This document shows positions 1-7,453 of a stretch of DNA of 64,000 nt, one piece after another. The position numbers were made by a program, and so were the translations under genes. How positions within the stretch are numbered: position 1 is the stretch's first letter; every line of letters begins with the position of its first letter. A model generated the notes under the pieces. The model was given only the letters and a program-made list of their open reading frames with translations, did not search any database and was not told the origin of the DNA. Source of the stretch: Pontibacter korlensis. GTDB taxonomy: Bacteria; Bacteroidota; Bacteroidia; Cytophagales; Hymenobacteraceae. Where the stretch lies: NCBI RefSeq assembly GCF_000973725.1, contig NZ_CP009621.1, positions 4,147,001-4,211,000 of the forward strand. Direction: 5' to 3'.

Positions 1-177
1 TATCTGCGTAAAAAGTTTACTGATGAACAGTATATAGGTATTGAACTGGAGGTGAATCAGAAGTATGCCGAGGAGGGAGGAGAGGCCTGGCTGAAGCTGC
101 AACAGCTTATACGGCGTAGCTTGAAAAATGCACTTTTACAATTCAGTCCTGAAGAAAAGAATCGTGCATCAGCTTAA
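1..177 (+). CDS. C-terminal end of an unidentified protein (partial)
   Basis: An open frame enters from the left edge and stops with TAA at 175-177, giving 58 residues. It contains the stretch DEQYIGIELEVNQKYAEEGG and a basic amphipathic tail. The phrase YIGIELEVNQ is reminiscent of the end of N-formylglutamate amidohydrolase-like proteins of Bacteroidetes, but this is a weak memory-based resemblance and the catalytic part lies outside the window. The codon pattern matches the neighbours, so the frame is real. Confidence 0.6.
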   Translation, partial: YLRKKFTDEQYIGIELEVNQKYAEEGGEAWLKLQQLIRRSLKNALLQFSPEEKNRASA

Positions 178-251
178 AAGTGCTATATAGCAAAACAAAA
201 TATGTTCGTTTAAAGTATCATATCAAGAATCAGCCTTCCAGAAAAAGGTTA

Positions 252-259
252 TACCTTTG
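252..259 (+). promoter_or_regulatory. Bacteroidetes-type -7 promoter element
   Basis: TACCTTTG fits the TAnnTTTG consensus of the Bacteroidetes primary sigma factor and lies 50 bp before the ATG at 310. No convincing -33 TTTG is seen at the usual 19-21 bp distance. Confidence 0.5.
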
Positions 260-309
260 CGCGTGGTTGAGACCATTCATTATTCCGACACATTAATAAA
301 AACAAAACT

Positions 310-936
310 ATGAGAATCAAGAGTTTACTCCATTTGGTTGTGGTACTGGCACTAGGACAATTCCTCTTTTCCTGTAGCTCAGCAGAATACTACAAATTTT
401 CTCCAGACAAACCGGAAGCTTATAATACAGTAAAGCAAAAGCCTGCTCCTGTTGTTGAGGAAGTTGAAGAGGTAGAGCCGACCATAGCTGAAATAGCGCT
501 TGCCGCTAATGAAGAAAAAGAGGCTAAGGCTGCTGCTGAGCCTATCTTAGAAGCAAATGCCAAAACTACACCAGCAGTGGCGCCTCGTAAAAGTGCTGAT
601 GTAGCAGCAGCTCCTGTTGCCAAGGAAGAAGTAAGATTTGAGAAGCGCGAAATGACTGTGGCAGAAGCTGAGGCACTGGCCATGGCAAAGGAGCGGCTAT
701 CAAAAATGACTAAGGCTGAGAAGAAAGAACTGAAGAAAGAGGTGAAGGAAATGATGCGCCAGAGCGGTTCACGTACCTCGGTGGTAGAAATCATCCTGGC
801 TATCCTGCTTCCACCTTTGGCCGTATTCCTGCACGATGGTATCGGAACTTCTTTCTGGATCAACATTATCCTGACGCTACTGTTTGTGCTGCCAGGTATT
901 ATACATGCCCTGTTAGTTGTAACAGATACAATTTAA
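310..936 (+). CDS. Lipoprotein-anchored YqaE/Pmp3-family membrane protein
   Basis: This 208-residue protein starts with an SPII lipoprotein signal (lipobox LFSC, about residues 19-22). A long low-complexity A/E/K-rich segment follows (about 40-150), including a charged stretch of Lys and Glu that probably forms a helix. The last 50 residues are a YqaE/Pmp3 (UPF0057) domain: two hydrophobic helices with the family signatures LLPPLAVFL and PGIIHALLVV. Ordinary Pmp3 proteins are about 50 residues of inner-membrane proteolipid linked to ion and stress tolerance. Here the domain is attached to a lipidated spacer, so the N-terminus may be held in another membrane leaflet. A -7 promoter element lies upstream and a strong terminator follows. 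Domain call confident, topology inferred. Confidence 0.8.
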   Translation: MRIKSLLHLVVVLALGQFLFSCSSAEYYKFSPDKPEAYNTVKQKPAPVVEEVEEVEPTIAEIALAANEEKEAKAAAEPILEANAKTTPAVAPRKSADVAAAPVAKEEVRFEKREMTVAEAEALAMAKERLSKMTKAEKKELKKEVKEMMRQSGSRTSVVEIILAILLPPLAVFLHDGIGTSFWINIILTLLFVLPGIIHALLVVTDTI

Positions 937-957
937 AGAATCCTTTAACTTAACTAT

Positions 958-995
958 AAAAAAAGAAGCCCTGCGTTCTCAGGGCTTCTTTTTTT
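958..995. terminator. Bidirectional intrinsic terminator
   Basis: Arms AAGAAGCCCT and AGGGCTTCTT close on an 8-nt loop and are flanked by A and T tracts on both sides. It sits between two convergent genes and can serve both. Confidence 0.85.
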
Positions 996-1039
996 ATAGT
1001 ATACGATCTCTTTCTAAATCAGCACCTACTGTATGGCGT

Positions 1040-2128
1040 TCAGATCTTTGGAATCTCAATGTAGAACGTGGTGCCTTTGTTTTCTTCGCTTTCAAACCAG
1101 ATTTTCCCATTATGCCACTCTATAATGGTCTTGATGATGGACATACCCAGTCCAGTTGATGGTTCGCCTCTAAGCCCTTCGCGCCTGGCCCTTGTAAACT
1201 TATCGAAAAGCTCGTCGTGGTAACGCTTTGGTATACCTATACCATTGTCCTTCACAGTAATCAGTACAGAGTCCTCTTGTTCAACCAGGTCGATACCGAT
1301 GATACCATTCTCAGGCGTGAATTTTATAGCGTTAGAAAACAGGTTGTTGATTACCTGCATAAATTTATTCTCATCTATATAAACATAGAACTTATCTGTG
1401 GATGAGGTAAACCTGATATCCTTCTTTATGTGGTTTTTGCCCTCCTTATACTGCTCAATAATGTCTTGTATTCTCTTTACAAGGTCAACGCGTCTTTTTA
1501 CCATATCTGTGTTAGACGATTCCAGAAACTCCTGCTGTACAAAGTCTCTGATAAGGCGTACACTTCTGGCACTACTCTCCCTGATTATGCGAATCACATT
1601 GTCGAGTTCGGCGTTGGCATATTCAGCTGTAGTTTCTGATAATATGTCTGTAAGCGACTGAATATTTGCCAGAGGGCCAGCCAGGTCGTGCGAAAGAATC
1701 TCGAGAACCGAATTTTTCTTTGCACCAAATTTCTCAAGGTTGCTGATATTGTTTTTAACAGAAGTTATGTCATCAACTAGTCCGGCTATGTAAGTTCTGC
1801 CTTTTCCTAAAAACACAAGATAAGGGTCTAATATCAGCCATCTTGTTGTTCTATCAGGTTTTAGTATCCTGAACTCTACATTATGCTTAATGATGCCGTG
1901 CAGTAGTTGAGAATACTCTTGCAGAATATACTCCTTATCATCAGGGTGTATGGAATCCAAAATCAGGGCTGGGTTAGCCATAACACTTTCTTTTGTGCGC
2001 CCCCACATTCTGTTGAAAGCATTGTTCAGGAAAGTTATTTCATCAGTTTCAACGTGGTAGCAAAAGAACACCTTGTTTGTCTGTCTTGTTAGGCTTTCAA
2101 ATACTTCAAGTTTATCTTTCTCGTCCAT
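1040..2128 (-). CDS. PAS-domain sensor histidine kinase
   Basis: A 362-residue soluble hybrid-less kinase with no membrane segment. An N-terminal PAS fold (about 10-125) precedes a HisKA dimerisation helix with the H-box SHDLAGPL (phospho-accepting His about 147). The HATPase_c domain follows with N-box NNLFSNAIKFTP, G1 DNGIGIP and G2 GLGMSI. It should autophosphorylate in response to a cytosolic signal and pass phosphate to a response regulator, but none is encoded nearby. The open frame could begin at a TTG at 2134; the ATG at 2128 is the more likely start. It is divergent from the STAS-like and H-NOX genes, and since H-NOX proteins often work with a histidine kinase, that pairing is possible but unproven. 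Confidence 0.9.
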   Translation of the reverse strand: MDEKDKLEVFESLTRQTNKVFFCYHVETDEITFLNNAFNRMWGRTKESVMANPALILDSIHPDDKEYILQEYSQLLHGIIKHNVEFRILKPDRTTRWLILDPYLVFLGKGRTYIAGLVDDITSVKNNISNLEKFGAKKNSVLEILSHDLAGPLANIQSLTDILSETTAEYANAELDNVIRIIRESSARSVRLIRDFVQQEFLESSNTDMVKRRVDLVKRIQDIIEQYKEGKNHIKKDIRFTSSTDKFYVYIDENKFMQVINNLFSNAIKFTPENGIIGIDLVEQEDSVLITVKDNGIGIPKRYHDELFDKFTRARREGLRGEPSTGLGMSIIKTIIEWHNGKIWFESEENKGTTFYIEIPKI

Positions 2129-2327
2129 GTTCAATTCTCAGTATATCAACTCTTTTACTGGAATCACATACACAACGTTATCAAGCTGCAGGCAAAGGTT
2201 TGCACGCTAGCGATAATTCCTTACATGTCTGTAAACTTGAGGTTAAGCTAAAAACTGCTGCATTTTAAAACTAAGGGCATCAAACATCTGAAGCAGGATA
2301 ATACCAGGTGGAGCAGCAGGATGTGGT

Positions 2328-2335
2328 TATATTTG
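2328..2335 (+). promoter_or_regulatory. -7 promoter element
   Basis: TATATTTG matches TAnnTTTG and lies 24 bp before the ATG at 2359, implying a very short leader. Confidence 0.5.
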
Positions 2336-2358
2336 TACTTACAACAATCTAAAACCAG

Positions 2359-2766
2359 ATGATTCTGTTTGAGAACGGGGTGATAAAATTAGAATACCTG
2401 CCTGCTTCTGATATACTGGAGCTTGCTTATCCTGATTTGCACGAATTTATTCTGCCAGAAATAAAAAACAGTGTTGATGTTCTGGTGGGGAATGCCATCA
2501 ACTATGATGTAAAGAAAGTTCTTCCCGACTCGTCAAGAACTCTTGTTGAGGTGAACGATGAAAAGTCCAGAGAAACAACTGTTTATCTTATTGAGGGCCT
2601 GATGAAGACGCGCATTTCAAAATTGGCCAAGCTACAATCCGGTAATTCTGTTGTAGAAATCACGGCGCAGAATAATATAAGTCACGTATTACAGTCCATG
2701 CCGTTAACATTCGATCTCCGAAGCTTTTCAAATAAGGCAGATGCATTAAAATGGCTTGAGGGTTAG
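2359..2766 (+). CDS. STAS/SpoIIAA-like domain protein of unknown role
   Basis: A 135-residue soluble protein with no signal peptide. The alternating beta/alpha pattern, the central segment about half-way through and the terminal SFSNKADALKWLEG resemble the SpoIIAA-like STAS fold, whose members typically end in a similar xF..xxAxxWL helix. A protein with the same type of ending lies at 6390-6830. The gene is followed by a 10-bp tandem repeat and then by the H-NOX gene in the same direction, so the two may share a transcript. Function is not known; the fold call is by eye. Confidence 0.7.
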   Translation: MILFENGVIKLEYLPASDILELAYPDLHEFILPEIKNSVDVLVGNAINYDVKKVLPDSSRTLVEVNDEKSRETTVYLIEGLMKTRISKLAKLQSGNSVVEITAQNNISHVLQSMPLTFDLRSFSNKADALKWLEG

Positions 2767-2790
2767 TACAGTTTTAGGCCCCTTCAGGTT

Positions 2791-2830
2791 ATTATAATAG
2801 ATTATAATAGATTATAATAGATTTTAATAG
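2791..2830 (+). repeat. 10-bp tandem repeat, four units
   Basis: Three exact copies of ATTATAATAG are followed by a fourth with one change (ATTTTAATAG). The unit contains TATAAT-like sequence and the period is about one helical turn. The array ends about 50 bp before the start of the H-NOX gene, within its likely control region. Confidence 0.95.
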
Positions 2831-2881
2831 ATAATTGAGTACAGTCAGCATATGATGATTGATAATACCACAGAGGATAAG

Positions 2882-3427
2882 ATGCATGGCTCCATATTTG
2901 TCCTGCTGAAACGTTTTGTAGAAAGTACAGGAGATTACAGCACCTGGATCCGTTTACTGGAAGAAGCAGGTATAGAACGCTCCTCCTACCAAATGAATGA
3001 GATGTACCCTACTGAAGAGCTGTTTTCCATTGTGCGTAAAGCCTCTGAATTTACCGGTATACCTACATATGATCTGATGGAAAAATATGGAGAATTCCTG
3101 GTGCCTGACTTGCTTTTGGTTTACAAAAAGTACATCAACCCAAATTGGCGTACTTATGATATGCTGCTTAACACCGAATTATCCATGCATGGGGCCGTTA
3201 GGAGAGAGGATAGCAGAACAAATCCTCCTATGCTTGTGGTTACTGCAGAAGGGGATAACCAGCTGACAATTGAGTATAGCTCTAAGCGCAGAATGGCTGG
3301 CGTTGCAGTGGGTATCATCAGAGGAATAGCCAAGTACTACAACGAGAGCGACCTAGTAAAAGTAACTCGTCTATCTCCCGCTGACGAAGAAAAGGTACAG
3401 ATTAGGGTTGATTTCGCAGGATTATAA
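2882..3427 (+). CDS. Stand-alone H-NOX haem-based gas sensor
   Basis: The protein begins MHGSIFVLL, the usual start of H-NOX (HNOB) domains, and is a single domain of 181 residues. Counting from that Met, the proximal haem ligand is His103 (in LSMHGAV) and the haem-propionate motif Tyr-x-Ser-x-Arg is at 132-136 (YSSKR). The 29-residue gap between His and Tyr equals that of characterised H-NOX proteins (His102/Tyr131). Such proteins bind NO, and some bind O2, and regulate a partner histidine kinase or diguanylate cyclase. An upstream in-frame ATG at 2852 would add ten residues; I prefer 2882 because of the family start and the GAGG seven bases before it. A PAS kinase is encoded divergently 0.7 kb away. 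Confidence 0.88.
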   Translation: MHGSIFVLLKRFVESTGDYSTWIRLLEEAGIERSSYQMNEMYPTEELFSIVRKASEFTGIPTYDLMEKYGEFLVPDLLLVYKKYINPNWRTYDMLLNTELSMHGAVRREDSRTNPPMLVVTAEGDNQLTIEYSSKRRMAGVAVGIIRGIAKYYNESDLVKVTRLSPADEEKVQIRVDFAGL

Positions 3428-3580
3428 GACCGACAACTGCTTTCGCCGCGTATCGCAAAAGGAGTATCAACTTACTTTGTTTGTTCAGCGGCTAGGGAAA
3501 TACAGTATTGATTTAAACATACCCTACAACTTAATACTACCCTACGTTCTTATCGTATCATACTAGCAGGTAATAATGAT

Positions 3581-3612
3581 CCACTACACATACTACAAAA
3601 ATGGTGTAGTGG
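3581..3612. promoter_or_regulatory. 9-bp perfect inverted repeat upstream of cbpA
   Basis: CCACTACAC and GTGTAGTGG are separated by 14 nt, 40 bp before the cbpA start. It is not CIRCE. There is no T-tract, so it reads more like an operator or leader hairpin than a terminator. The flanks repeat the motif TACTAC several times. Confidence 0.5.
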
Positions 3613-3651
3613 ATATAGTCATACGGAGCCATATTTCTAAAACTAAAGTAT

Positions 3652-4593
3652 ATGGAGTACAAGGACTACTATAAGATTCTAGGTGTTGACAAGAAAGCAT
3701 CGCAGGCCGATATCAAAAAGGCATACAGAGGCTTAGCCAAGAAGTATCACCCAGACAAAAACAAGGATAATCCAGGCGCTGAGGAAAAGTTTAAAGACAT
3801 CAGCGAGGCTTATGAAGTGCTGGGAGATGAGGAAAAGCGTAAGCAGTATGATCAGTTAGGTGCTAACTGGAGGCAGTTTCAGCAAGCAGGCCCCGGTGGG
3901 CAGTATTATGGCCAACCTGGCGGAGGTTTCACAGGCAGTTACCAAACAACCGGAGGCTTCAGTGATATTTTTGGCAGCAGTGGAGGAGGCTTTTCCGACT
4001 TCTTTGAACAGTTCTTTGGTGGCGGAGCAGCTGGAAGCTTTGGTGGGCAACGTCGGGGCAGTGGAGCACATAAGGGGCAGGACTACCAGGCAGAGATGGA
4101 AATTACGCTGCAGGAAGCCTTTTCTGGTACAAGCCGACTGATAAACCTGGATAACCAACAGCTGCGCATTACCACAAAGCCAGGTGTAGCCGATGGGCAG
4201 GTGCTTCGTATCAGGGGCAAAGGCGCGGCATCACCTGCAGGAGGACAGGCTGGCGACTTATTTATCACCGTTCACATAAAGCCTGACCCTCGCTACGAGC
4301 GGCAGGGCGATGACCTTACCACCACCTTGCCGGTAGATATGTATACGGCTATTTTAGGAGGCGAGGCGCAAGTACAAACAATGAGTGGCCTGTTGAAACT
4401 TAAGATACCGGCTGGCACTCAAAACGGCAAAACACTGCGCCTGCGAGGTAAAGGCATGCCCAAGTATGGGCAGCCCGACCACTACGGCGATCTATACGTA
4501 AAGATAGAAGTATCCTTGCCTACAAACCTAAGTACGGAAGAGCGGCAACTGTTCGAACGCCTTCGTGATATGAGCAGAGCAAGGGTTGTTTAA
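3652..4593 (+). CDS. cbpA: CbpA-type DnaJ co-chaperone
   Basis: A 313-residue class B J-protein. The J domain (1-70) holds the HPD motif at 33-35, which stimulates DnaK ATPase. A Gly/Phe-rich linker follows (about 75-150), then two C-terminal beta-sandwich substrate-binding domains and a dimerisation end (about 150-305). The cysteine-rich zinc fingers of true DnaJ are absent, which identifies it as the CbpA/DjlA-like class that works with DnaK in stress protein folding and, in E. coli, also binds curved DNA. Thirty bases downstream in the same direction is a 117-residue protein where cbpM usually sits. A perfect inverted repeat upstream may regulate the pair. Confidence 0.93.
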   Translation: MEYKDYYKILGVDKKASQADIKKAYRGLAKKYHPDKNKDNPGAEEKFKDISEAYEVLGDEEKRKQYDQLGANWRQFQQAGPGGQYYGQPGGGFTGSYQTTGGFSDIFGSSGGGFSDFFEQFFGGGAAGSFGGQRRGSGAHKGQDYQAEMEITLQEAFSGTSRLINLDNQQLRITTKPGVADGQVLRIRGKGAASPAGGQAGDLFITVHIKPDPRYERQGDDLTTTLPVDMYTAILGGEAQVQTMSGLLKLKIPAGTQNGKTLRLRGKGMPKYGQPDHYGDLYVKIEVSLPTNLSTEERQLFERLRDMSRARVV

Positions 4594-4622
4594 TTGATGT
4601 TTACCAGCAAATCCTTTACCCC

Positions 4623-4976
4623 ATGTTAGTGACCATAGACCAAACCCGGACATCAACTCCACTGGAGAACTTTCTGGACAGCCTTGCCGACAGGCAGCTA
4701 ACATGCTATGCATCGGACCTGCTGCAGCAACATGGTTGTGAAACCATGGATGAGCTGAGCCAGGCCGTAAAACGAGCTACCGAAGTATGTAACTGCATGC
4801 ATTTGCCCCTGCGTGAAAACTTTAAGCCGGTTTATCGCTCCAAAAACGGAGAGGTAGTGCAGGATTGGCGTTTGTCTCCGATGGCCTACATGCTCACAGT
4901 GCTCAATGCTGATGCTAAAACAGATTTGGTTGCGCGTACACAAATAGAGATGGTGCGTCGCTTTTTCAATCAATAA
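4623..4976 (+). CDS. Small protein downstream of cbpA, faintly BRO/DinD-like
   Basis: A 117-residue soluble protein, 30 bp after cbpA and probably co-transcribed. Position and size recall CbpM, the modulator of CbpA, but the sequence does not look like the MerR-like CbpM. Its C-terminal half (DWRLSPMAYMLTVLNAD, then VARTQIEMVRRFF) instead recalls the core of DinD and phage BRO-N/antirepressor proteins, which have a D-[WY]-x-LS-x-x-A-x-x-L-x-x-x-N pattern. That resemblance is from memory and needs a profile search. The last 11 bases overlap the end of the convergent truC gene. Confidence 0.7.
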   Translation: MLVTIDQTRTSTPLENFLDSLADRQLTCYASDLLQQHGCETMDELSQAVKRATEVCNCMHLPLRENFKPVYRSKNGEVVQDWRLSPMAYMLTVLNADAKTDLVARTQIEMVRRFFNQ

Positions 4977-5712
4977 GCTCAGGCAAGGGCTGTGGCAGCG
5001 TCTCCTGATCAGCCACTACATCATGCCAGCCGAAGTCTTTGCACAGGCGCAGCGTGTTCTGAGGCAGCTGTGCCTTTATACTTATATTTTCCCCTGTAAA
5101 AGGGTGCTGGAAGCGCAGTTCTGCTGCATGCAATAGCAGGTACGGACTTCCTAGCTCTTCCAGAAACATCTTATTGTGGCGCCAGTCGCCATGGCGCTTA
5201 TCACCTACAATGTAGTGGCGTATGTGAGCAAAATGCTTTCTGATCTGGTGCATACGTCCTGTTTCGGGCTTTATTTTTACTAAGCTGTAGCGAGCTGTTT
5301 GGTAAGGGCCAACAGGAATAGGTAACTCCACTGTTGCCAAGCGCTCATAATGCGTAATAGCGTCTTGAGGCTCTTTATGCTTATGGTCTTTATCAGGCCG
5401 TATGGGGTTGTCGATGGTAGCAGCTTCAGGAGTATAACCTCGTACAACAGCAAAGTATGTTTTATCTGGTTCACGTGCCTCAAAAGCCTGCACAATAGGA
5501 GTAGCAGCCTCAGACGACTTTGCAAACAGCAATACACCTGATGTGCCACGGTCCAGGCGATGTACGGTGTACAAGTGATAACCCAGCTGGTCACGAAGCA
5601 TTTGTAAGGCAAACTCCTTTTTTTCCTCTGCTATGCGCGTCCGGTGCACTAACAGGCCATTTGGCTTGTTAATAGCTACATAGTGCGCATCTTCATATAT
5701 AATCTCTAGCAC
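4966..5712 (-). CDS. truC: tRNA pseudouridine synthase TruC (RluA family)
   Basis: A 248-residue enzyme very close in layout to E. coli TruC, which makes pseudouridine 65 in tRNA. The catalytic signature HRLDRGTSGVLLFAKS holds the nucleophilic Asp. INKPNGLLVHR near the N-terminus and the GRMHQIRKHFAHI motif in the second half match the family, and the length is normal. There is no S4 domain, as in TruC and RluA. The start is GTG at 5712 because the protein then begins MLEIIYEDAHYVA, the TruC start. The gene converges on the small protein after cbpA and overlaps it by 11 bases. Confidence 0.9.
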   Translation of the reverse strand: MLEIIYEDAHYVAINKPNGLLVHRTRIAEEKKEFALQMLRDQLGYHLYTVHRLDRGTSGVLLFAKSSEAATPIVQAFEAREPDKTYFAVVRGYTPEAATIDNPIRPDKDHKHKEPQDAITHYERLATVELPIPVGPYQTARYSLVKIKPETGRMHQIRKHFAHIRHYIVGDKRHGDWRHNKMFLEELGSPYLLLHAAELRFQHPFTGENISIKAQLPQNTLRLCKDFGWHDVVADQETLPQPLPELID

Positions 5713-5851
5713 GCTTGATCCTTTTTTACAAAGATAGGCAAAGATGCTTCTAGAGGAAATTTGAACACAGGCGTGAGCTTTGGTCCTATAACTTAACCGG
5801 AGCGACCTCGATTAATTTCTACTGGCTACGCGTTTTTGCTTGGGAGGCGCG

Positions 5852-5859
5852 TATATTTG
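5852..5859 (+). promoter_or_regulatory. -7 promoter element
   Basis: TATATTTG matches TAnnTTTG. Transcription would begin near 5866, which excludes the longer reading frame starting at 5836 and supports the ATG at 5890. Confidence 0.5.
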
Positions 5860-5889
5860 TTTCAATACACGATTCGCAGAGCAAGATTT

Positions 5890-6090
5890 ATGGCAATTTC
5901 AATAGATAATCTCCGCAAGGGCAAAAAGTACAGATTAACCAATTTTGGGGAGAAATTTGACTTTCAGGTAATGGAAATGCTGGAGGAGAATGTGTTCCGG
6001 GTAAAAGACTTGCTTACGCTGGAAACATATTTTCTGAATGACCTGATCATGTATGGCAAAGGCAAAGATTTTGACCTGGAGGAGTTATAG
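5890..6090 (+). CDS. Small conserved-looking protein of unknown function
   Basis: From the ATG at 5890 the protein has 66 residues and begins MAISIDNLRKGKKYRLTNFG. It is soluble, mixed in charge, and looks like a short beta-rich domain (KKYRLTNFGEKFDFQVMEM, then VFRVKDLLTLETYFLNDL), reminiscent of a small SH3-like barrel. A longer frame from 5836 is less likely because a promoter element lies inside it. No function can be assigned. It converges on the 86-residue gene that ends two bases away. Confidence 0.7.
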   Translation: MAISIDNLRKGKKYRLTNFGEKFDFQVMEMLEENVFRVKDLLTLETYFLNDLIMYGKGKDFDLEEL

Positions 6091-6092
6091 CA

Positions 6093-6353
6093 TTAGCTGC
6101 GGCTAACACTTCCTTTCTTTTCCCAGTGGCTTTTCAAGATCTTTTCACTTGCTGGCTGTCTTACGATTCTTCTTACAAACCTTTCCCCGGCAATACTGCC
6201 GTCTTCGTTTCGCCTTCCGATGAAAAGCGTAACTGGTTCTCCCAACTCATTAGTAATATAGGTGATGTCTTTGGTGCCGTATTTTTTGTCGTAGCGCTGC
6301 TTTGGCTCATACACCTTTTCCAGCAGCTGCTCTAGCTTAGGGTTTAGCGACAT
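6093..6353 (-). CDS. Hypothetical protein, 86 residues
   Basis: A short, strongly basic soluble protein beginning MSLNPKLEQLLEKVYEPKQR. The middle, ITYITNELGEPVTLFIGRRN, suggests a beta hairpin; the C-terminus is rich in Arg, Lys and Ser (SHWEKKGSVSRS). It has no signal peptide or membrane segment. It lies 36 bp downstream of the STAS-like gene at 6390 on the same strand and may be in the same transcript. I do not recognise the family. Confidence 0.65.
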   Translation of the reverse strand: MSLNPKLEQLLEKVYEPKQRYDKKYGTKDITYITNELGEPVTLFIGRRNEDGSIAGERFVRRIVRQPASEKILKSHWEKKGSVSRS

Positions 6354-6389
6354 AGTTTAATTTATTTCTGTGATCAGTACTGAGGTACA

Positions 6390-6830
6390 TTATTTGTACT
6401 TCCTGGATGGTTTATTAGCATGTTTCTGGTTTTCAAATAGCCATTTCTCCGCCTCATCCATGCGGTAAAATACTTTTAGCTCCAACTCTGCAGATGCCTG
6501 GTGCTGTGTTACGTAATCAAACATTTTGTACGACACCACCTCTTGCATGGCATCTGGTGGTATGACACGAGCATACCGTTCCAGCTTTAACTTATCCGAT
6601 ATTTCAGTTCCGAAATTTGCAGCCCATCGCTGCAGGGCCAGATCCATGTTAATGCCAACTCGGTTATCGGCCAGGAAAAACCTTAGCTCATTCTCGCGCA
6701 CTGTTTCCATACTTACTGAAAAAGCTTCTTTAAACTCCTCCTCATTAGGTTGCCTTAGCCAGGTAAGCTTTAGCCGGCTCTTTTTTATATCAACCTCTGC
6801 GGTAGCATAATCTTTTTTCAGTACGAACAT
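6390..6830 (-). CDS. STAS/SpoIIAA-like domain protein of unknown role
   Basis: A 146-residue soluble protein with alternating strands and helices, ending FYRMDEAEKWLFENQK followed by a basic tail. The overall arrangement and the terminal xF-x-x-x-x-E-A-x-x-W-L helix resemble the SpoIIAA-like STAS fold and the protein at 2359-2766. Identity between the two is low, so they are at best distant paralogues. Proteins of this kind are common in Hymenobacteraceae with no known function. The 86-residue gene follows on the same strand. Confidence 0.7.
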   Translation of the reverse strand: MFVLKKDYATAEVDIKKSRLKLTWLRQPNEEEFKEAFSVSMETVRENELRFFLADNRVGINMDLALQRWAANFGTEISDKLKLERYARVIPPDAMQEVVSYKMFDYVTQHQASAELELKVFYRMDEAEKWLFENQKHANKPSRKYK

Positions 6831-6986
6831 CGGGTGCTGCCTTTGGTATAGATTTTATACTTACGTAAGCCCGTAATGGATGGTGGCAGACATACTTGAT
6901 CACTAGTGGTTAAGGTTGGAAAAATAATAATTGATTAAGACAGCTATGAAAAACGTAGCTGTTGCAGCATCGTATATGCATTATGC

Positions 6987-6995
6987 AAAGGAGGT
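6987..6995 (+). promoter_or_regulatory. Perfect Shine-Dalgarno sequence
   Basis: AAAGGAGGT lies 7 nt from the ATG at 7002. Such a strong site is uncommon in Bacteroidetes and fixes the start of the next gene. Confidence 0.75.
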
Positions 6996-7001
6996 AGAGT
7001 T

Positions 7002-7304
7002 ATGGAAGCACAAGAGCCACATTATTTTGTATATATCTTTGGGGATCAGCCCCGTGAGGAGGTAGAGATTGGGGTAGCAGGAGACCTGTATCAACTAACA
7101 CACTCTAAAGTAGTGTCAGCTGCACCTGACGGCAGCAGTGCGCATCATCCGGCTAAGCTGGTGTATTACGAGCACTACCAGGAAGAGGATGAAGCCCTTT
7201 CAAGAGAAAGGCAGCTAAAGGAGGAAAGCAGGGATATGACTATCAGCTTGATTGAATCCATGAATCCTAACTGGTTGGACCTGAGTGATACCTTAGACGA
7301 TTGA
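7002..7304 (+). CDS. Degenerate GIY-YIG-fold protein
   Basis: A 100-residue protein with the length and ends of the small GIY-YIG proteins (UPF0213/YhbQ-like): FVYIFGD at the first strand, IGVAGDL in place of YIGVTNDL, and a family-like ending in which SRERQLKEE is followed by LIESMNPNWLDLSDTL. The catalytic core is altered: the first GIY is VYI, the second is EIGV, and the expected Arg after NDL is missing (DLYQLTHSKV). The later Glu remains. Known members cut DNA with that Tyr/Arg/Glu set, so this protein is probably not an active nuclease but may still bind nucleic acid. An exceptionally strong ribosome-binding site precedes it. Confidence 0.75.
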   Translation: MEAQEPHYFVYIFGDQPREEVEIGVAGDLYQLTHSKVVSAAPDGSSAHHPAKLVYYEHYQEEDEALSRERQLKEESRDMTISLIESMNPNWLDLSDTLDD

Positions 7305-7412
7305 TAAATTTAAGCTAAAGAGGAATTTGTAAAAGAGCAGGAGAAGGAGTGAACTTTGAGCATATTCTATAGCCTGTTAGCATATCCTGTAGACTTTGGC
7401 GCCATAGATGTG

Positions 7413-7420
7413 TACCTTTG
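7413..7420 (+). promoter_or_regulatory. -7 promoter element
   Basis: TACCTTTG matches TAnnTTTG, 34 bp before the proposed TTG start of the cation transporter gene. Confidence 0.45.
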
Positions 7421-7453
7421 CACATGTCTCTAGGAAGAGGCTAACTGTACTTT

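Noticed and set aside
2791..2830. CRISPR-like repeat.
   Set aside because: Units are 10 bp and directly joined, with no spacers.
3581..3612. CIRCE heat-shock operator upstream of cbpA.
   Set aside because: The repeat does not match TTAGCACTC-N9-GAGTGCTAA in sequence or spacing.
5836..5889. Longer N-terminus for the small protein at 5890.
   Set aside because: A -7 promoter element lies inside it, so the transcript would begin after the upstream ATG.
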